DNA of 64,000 nt from Kluyvera sp047971185 (GTDB lineage: Bacteria > Pseudomonadota > Gammaproteobacteria > Enterobacterales > Enterobacteriaceae). The notes beneath the pieces were generated by a model. That model was not told where the DNA came from. It saw only the letters and a list, made by a program, of their open reading frames with translations, and made no database searches. Location of the stretch: NCBI RefSeq assembly GCF_047971185.1, contig NZ_JBKDZH010000023.1, forward strand, positions 1 to 64,000, written 5' to 3'. Within the stretch, counting starts at the first letter, position 1. Every line of letters starts with the position of its first letter. The translations under genes and the position numbers were made by a program. Positions 60,678 through 64,000 of this stretch are shown here, piece after piece.

Positions 60678-63407
60678 TCAGAAACCGTACTTCACACCCA
60701 GCATACCGCGGGTATCGCTGTAACCTTTATCGCCAACCTGCTGCGCCACGTTACTCCATACCTGCAGACGCGGGGTAATTTGCCCTTCCACGCCCACTTT
60801 CAGCTCGCCGATGTTCTTCGTGCCCCGCATCGCGTTACCGACATCATCCATCTTCACGCTGGCAGGCTGCGTATTGTGGATCCAGTTGGCCTCCACAAAC
60901 GGCTGGAACTCTCGTGACTGGCCATTATCAATGGCGTTGTGGCCCTTGATGTAAGCTCTTACCCCCAGGCGAGTCATCAGATTACCGCTGGCGCCATCCT
61001 TCACGCGAGTGCCGTTTGCTTCGCGGCGATCGTCCGCCTGCACGCCCATCCACACCGCCTGCGCTTTCGGCTGCAGCCAGTAGCTATTGCGTTCGCTTTC
61101 GCCCAATTTGACGCTATAGCCGGCTTCAACGGAGGCGGTAATGCCCGTGGATTTGTACTTCTCCGTCGCCTGTTCCTGTCCCATCACCTTGTTATCAAAC
61201 CAGTTATACAGCGCCCAGGTATCCACATAAGCCCCTGACTTGTCGATATCATTCGCATACCAGGTGCTGTAGAGGCCGACGCTATAGCCGCTGACCTCGC
61301 CACGGGAATGATACCCGGTAGCGGACGACTGCGTACGGCTCTGGTTGTTGGCATAGCCCGCCATCGCGCCAATGTGCCAGCGGTCAAGGCCGTCACGGCT
61401 CCACTGTGCCAGGTCGCCACCGAGCTGTAACACATAGCTATTGCTTTGGGTTTTTAGCTGTCCGCTACCGTCATTGAAGCGGGCATGGCCCCCGACATTG
61501 CGCATCCACAGACTGGTCACCTTTTTCTCCCCCGTCAGCATATCGGTGTATTGGGTTTCGCCCAGACGGTCATGCAAACGCGTCATGAACAGCGTGTTCG
61601 CCGCATAGTTGTTGGCAAGATAGCTGCCCGCTTCCGGGCGGATCTGATGCTCGGTGACCGGCTGCGGAGTCGGCTCCTCTGGATCCGGGATGACTGGGTC
61701 AGGGTCAACAGGTGGCTCCTGATCTCTCGGTTGAATGTAGCTGGTCAAATACCAGTTTTTATCTTTCTGAACCACATTGTAGTCATAGGCCCCGGCAACA
61801 ATACGGCTCGCTTTTTCAAAAGTACCGTCTGAATTGCCTGCAACGTTGATGATTTCAATCCCTTCGATGGTTTGCGCGCCTGTCCCACCGATGTTATTCA
61901 CCGCGATAAATGTGTTACCCGAGGTGTTACCGAGAACCTTCAGCATGTCCGTTTCAGAGCCATCACCATTAAGCACGGTGTTAAAGACCAGCTTACCGCC
62001 ATTACCGACATAATCTTCATTGATGGTGAGCGTCTGCCATGGCTCGCCGTCGACATGGTTAAAGTTAACGGTCGCACCGCTGTTCAGCGTCAGGCTGGTG
62101 AGCGTTGAGCTGTTGGTCATATTCCAGGTTGCGTCGCTCATATTGAGCGCGATCGCGCCAGTGCCCGCGGCGGTGCTGGTGATGTACGATGCGCCGTTCC
62201 ACAGCGAATTTTCCGTCATATTGAGCTTTATCGCACTGTTCTGCTGCGGCTGCGTACTGGTCGCCGCCGTAGCGCCCGCTGCATGAATATCGCCATCAAT
62301 CAGGAAGCGCCCGCCCGCAGAACCGTCAACGATACCGCCGGTTTCCGTGCTGATAGCGTAACTTTCTTGACTGTGGTCGCCCGCCATCGCGATCGTCGCG
62401 CCGCCCGCCAGGTTAATCGCGCCGCGAGACATCGCGTAGAGGCCGCGTGGCGCTTTACTGTAGGAGGCGGCTTTGCCCACGCTATTGACGTTGATCGTAG
62501 CGTTATCACCGAGATTCACGGTGCTGCCGGTCGCATATACCGCGTGGGCACTGGCGCCGTTGACGCTGATCGTAGCGTTGTTGCCCAGCTCGGTTCGCGA
62601 AGCGGAGGCCGCGTAAATCCCCGTTGAGGAGGTGCCGCTAGTCTCGATGATGGCACCATCGCCCAGGCGGATCGATGAACCGCTTTGCCCGCTGCGCAGC
62701 CCTTCGGCACTGTCGCCGGTGGTGACGATGTGCGCGCGATCGCCGACGATAATCGTATTTTTGGCCTGCGACGCGTCTCGCATGGCGTTGGCGGTGATAC
62801 CGCGCCCCTGATTACCGGTGGTTTTGATATACAGGTCATCGCCGACATAGATATTGGCCGAGCCCGTCCAGCCCTGGCTGAGGGCGTTATACCCGGCGTT
62901 AATCCCGTCGCCATCCTGACCGTCAACGTAGATACGGGTGCGATCGCCGGTAATAATAAACACCGGGTTATCCGGCGTGTTAGCGCCGTGCGTACGGATG
63001 CCGTCGACCTCTTTTCCTCCGTTTGCGGGATTTTTCGACTGGGTGCGAATGGTCAGGTCATCGCCAAAAATAACGCCTGGGCTTCCCGTCGCGCTATTCT
63101 GGATAACGGTCACCGTGTGTTCAAAGGCCTCCATGCCAGGGCCATTAAGCGTGAGTCCGTTGCCGTACACCGGAATAGTCCCGGCGTTCCATTGATACAC
63201 GTAATTCGGCATAGTGCTGATTTTCGCGAAATTAGCGTTTGCCTGGGCCGGAATAAGCGCCTGTAATTCCGGCGGCAGCTGGCTGACCAGCCCACTGGAA
63301 GGCAGGCTATCCACGTTGACCCAGGCCGCATGGGTGGAAAAGACCATCGACGCTAAGGCGGTAGATACCGCAATAGCAATTTGAGAATAATATTTAGAGT
63401 TTGGCAT
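60678..63407 (-). CDS. Type Va autotransporter adhesin-like protein
   Basis: Self-secreted outer-membrane protein, 909 aa. The ATG at 63407 (MPNSKYYSQIAIAVSTALAS) was chosen because AGGAGG lies just upstream; an in-frame ATG at 63422 is too early. Signal peptide about 1-27 (cleavage after STHA). The passenger (about 28-555) has eight repeats of a GDxxxI...G..A.GI.A type at about 113-352 and a pertactin-like autochaperone region (about 450-545). A Pro/Asp-rich linker (EPPVDPDPVIPDPEEPTPQP, about 561-580) leads to the translocator barrel (about 640-909), ending GMLGVKYGF with the terminal Phe. Function of the passenger unknown; no protease triad noticed. Confidence 0.9.
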   Translation of the reverse strand: MPNSKYYSQIAIAVSTALASMVFSTHAAWVNVDSLPSSGLVSQLPPELQALIPAQANANFAKISTMPNYVYQWNAGTIPVYGNGLTLNGPGMEAFEHTVTVIQNSATGSPGVIFGDDLTIRTQSKNPANGGKEVDGIRTHGANTPDNPVFIITGDRTRIYVDGQDGDGINAGYNALSQGWTGSANIYVGDDLYIKTTGNQGRGITANAMRDASQAKNTIIVGDRAHIVTTGDSAEGLRSGQSGSSIRLGDGAIIETSGTSSTGIYAASASRTELGNNATISVNGASAHAVYATGSTVNLGDNATINVNSVGKAASYSKAPRGLYAMSRGAINLAGGATIAMAGDHSQESYAISTETGGIVDGSAGGRFLIDGDIHAAGATAATSTQPQQNSAIKLNMTENSLWNGASYITSTAAGTGAIALNMSDATWNMTNSSTLTSLTLNSGATVNFNHVDGEPWQTLTINEDYVGNGGKLVFNTVLNGDGSETDMLKVLGNTSGNTFIAVNNIGGTGAQTIEGIEIINVAGNSDGTFEKASRIVAGAYDYNVVQKDKNWYLTSYIQPRDQEPPVDPDPVIPDPEEPTPQPVTEHQIRPEAGSYLANNYAANTLFMTRLHDRLGETQYTDMLTGEKKVTSLWMRNVGGHARFNDGSGQLKTQSNSYVLQLGGDLAQWSRDGLDRWHIGAMAGYANNQSRTQSSATGYHSRGEVSGYSVGLYSTWYANDIDKSGAYVDTWALYNWFDNKVMGQEQATEKYKSTGITASVEAGYSVKLGESERNSYWLQPKAQAVWMGVQADDRREANGTRVKDGASGNLMTRLGVRAYIKGHNAIDNGQSREFQPFVEANWIHNTQPASVKMDDVGNAMRGTKNIGELKVGVEGQITPRLQVWSNVAQQVGDKGYSDTRGMLGVKYGF

Positions 63408-63440
63408 AATTGCCTCCTGCATTCAGGCGTAGAGCGTCCT

Positions 63441-63459
63441 CCACATCGCGCGGATGTGG
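63441..63459. other. Hairpin in the autotransporter leader
   Basis: CCACATC/GATGTGG, perfect 7-bp stem with loop GCGCG, 34 bp upstream of the autotransporter ATG. No U-tract. Could act in the 5' untranslated region or as a palindromic operator. Confidence 0.4.
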
Positions 63460-63482
63460 AATTAATTAAAATAGAAATGTCG

Positions 63483-64000
63483 TTATAAAATATTAGATAT
63501 TATTTTATGAATACTATGGCCTAGCTTATTTTCAAGCCGTAGCTTATGCGCATAAACTTTCTTAACATCAATATTCTCGGACTCGATAATTTGCTGAATA
63601 CCAGCGCCAGATATAAAGCGCTTCAGCAATATAAATTCAGTATGATTAAGCGACCGGCCATCTTTGTCGTTGGCAAAACGGCCGGTAAACAATCGCTGTA
63701 TTTTCTGTTTCTGCACCTGTTCTTCATCATCCGCATAAATAACGCCGCGAATATGGCTCTCATGCACCAGCCAGTAGTTCGCCAACGGCGCCAGGCTTCT
63801 ATCGGAAAGCAGAACAATATACATACCGCAATCCGCTAACCGTTCAATCCACTGCGAGTCAGAAAAGAGGCGCAGATATGGAAAAGAGAAATCCACGAAG
63901 ATAAACCCTCTGGACAAACAGTTTTTACTTTCGAACAGTAATTTTTCAATCACGCCCTTCTTCAGAAAATGATTATCATCTGGCCAAATAGCAAATTCTG
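63483..64000 (-). CDS. LuxR-type HTH regulator (partial, N-terminus outside window)
   Basis: The reading frame stays open from the stop at 63483 to the window edge, so at least 172 residues are seen and the true start lies beyond base 64000; GTG at 63953 is only an internal candidate. The C-terminus fits a LuxR/GerE HTH: LNHTEFILLKRFISGAGIQQ followed by VKKVYAHKLRLENKLG. The upstream part looks like a degenerate receiver-type domain (FIFVDFSFPYLRLFSD), as in BglJ/YjjQ-like or fimbrial regulators. A+T-richer than its neighbours. Same strand as the autotransporter, 75 bp upstream, so it may control it. Confidence 0.75.
   Translation of the reverse strand, partial: EFAIWPDDNHFLKKGVIEKLLFESKNCLSRGFIFVDFSFPYLRLFSDSQWIERLADCGMYIVLLSDRSLAPLANYWLVHESHIRGVIYADDEEQVQKQKIQRLFTGRFANDKDGRSLNHTEFILLKRFISGAGIQQIIESENIDVKKVYAHKLRLENKLGHSIHKIISNIL

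Noticed and set aside
60678..63407. Self-cleaving serine-protease (SPATE) autotransporter
   Set aside because: No GDSGS-type protease motif was seen in the passenger; the repeats indicate a beta-helix adhesin-like protein.

Overview
The window is a chromosomal segment of a high-GC enterobacterium. About 47 kb is collinear, in inverted orientation, with the ftsI-to-kefF block of the Escherichia coli K-12 two-minute region. Many products match the E. coli proteins in length and in remembered sequence (RapA, LptD, SurA, RsmA, LeuABCD, SgrR, ThiBPQ). Divergence, GC content and the extra loci point to a Klebsiella/Enterobacter/Citrobacter-like genus rather than Escherichia; I cannot name the species.

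Layout. 1-3105: division/cell-wall genes ftsI (cut by the window edge), ftsL, rsmH, mraZ with the Pmra promoter and MraZ operator. 3618-9190: cra, ilvIH, leuO, and the leu leader peptide with its attenuator. 9234-13915: leuABCD. 13961-17142: a three-gene cassette not present at this place in K-12 (IdnO-like reductase, MFS transporter, IdnR-like LacI regulator) with a GTTACGCGTAAC operator. 17341-20502: the sugar-phosphate stress module setA, sgrS/sgrT, sgrR. 20506-23918: TPP riboswitch and thiBPQ. 23941-30081: yabI, araC and araBAD with the O2/O1/CRP/I1-I2 control region. 30125-44116: polB with a LexA-like box, rapA, rluA, djlA, lptD-surA-pdxA-rsmA-apaG-apaH. 44245-47274: folA, kefC, kefF.

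Beyond kefF the K-12 order (yaaU-fix-cai) is replaced by an accessory carbohydrate region. 47471-47707 is a small YgdI/YgdR-type lipoprotein. 47810-49723 is a ROK kinase divergent from an RpiR regulator. 49720-54710 is a minus-strand gene set coding for D-aminoacylase, RidA, a sodium:solute symporter, a 2-keto-3-deoxygalactonate kinase and a KDPGal aldolase. Divergent from it, 54911-56131 codes for a PLP-dependent D-threonine-aldolase/D-serine-dehydratase-type enzyme. Together these form a complete inferred route from an N-acyl 2-amino-2-deoxy-aldonate (for example N-acetyl-D-galactosaminate or N-acetyl-D-glucosaminate) to pyruvate and glyceraldehyde-3-phosphate. 56208-60575 holds an unusual RpiR regulator with three helix-turn-helix copies, divergent from a PTS IIB, GH4 phospho-glycosidase and IIC operon that lacks its own IIA. 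60678-64000 holds a type V autotransporter adhesin and, upstream on the same strand, a truncated LuxR-type regulator.

The conserved half is ordinary. The most interesting material is the amino-sugar-acid locus and its regulators (47.8-60.6 kb), the altered SgrS/SgrT pair, and several clean palindromes in accessory promoters. REP/BIME palindromes sit at many gene ends, mostly at convergent junctions and operon 3' ends. I saw no tRNA, rRNA, insertion sequence, prophage or CRISPR array.
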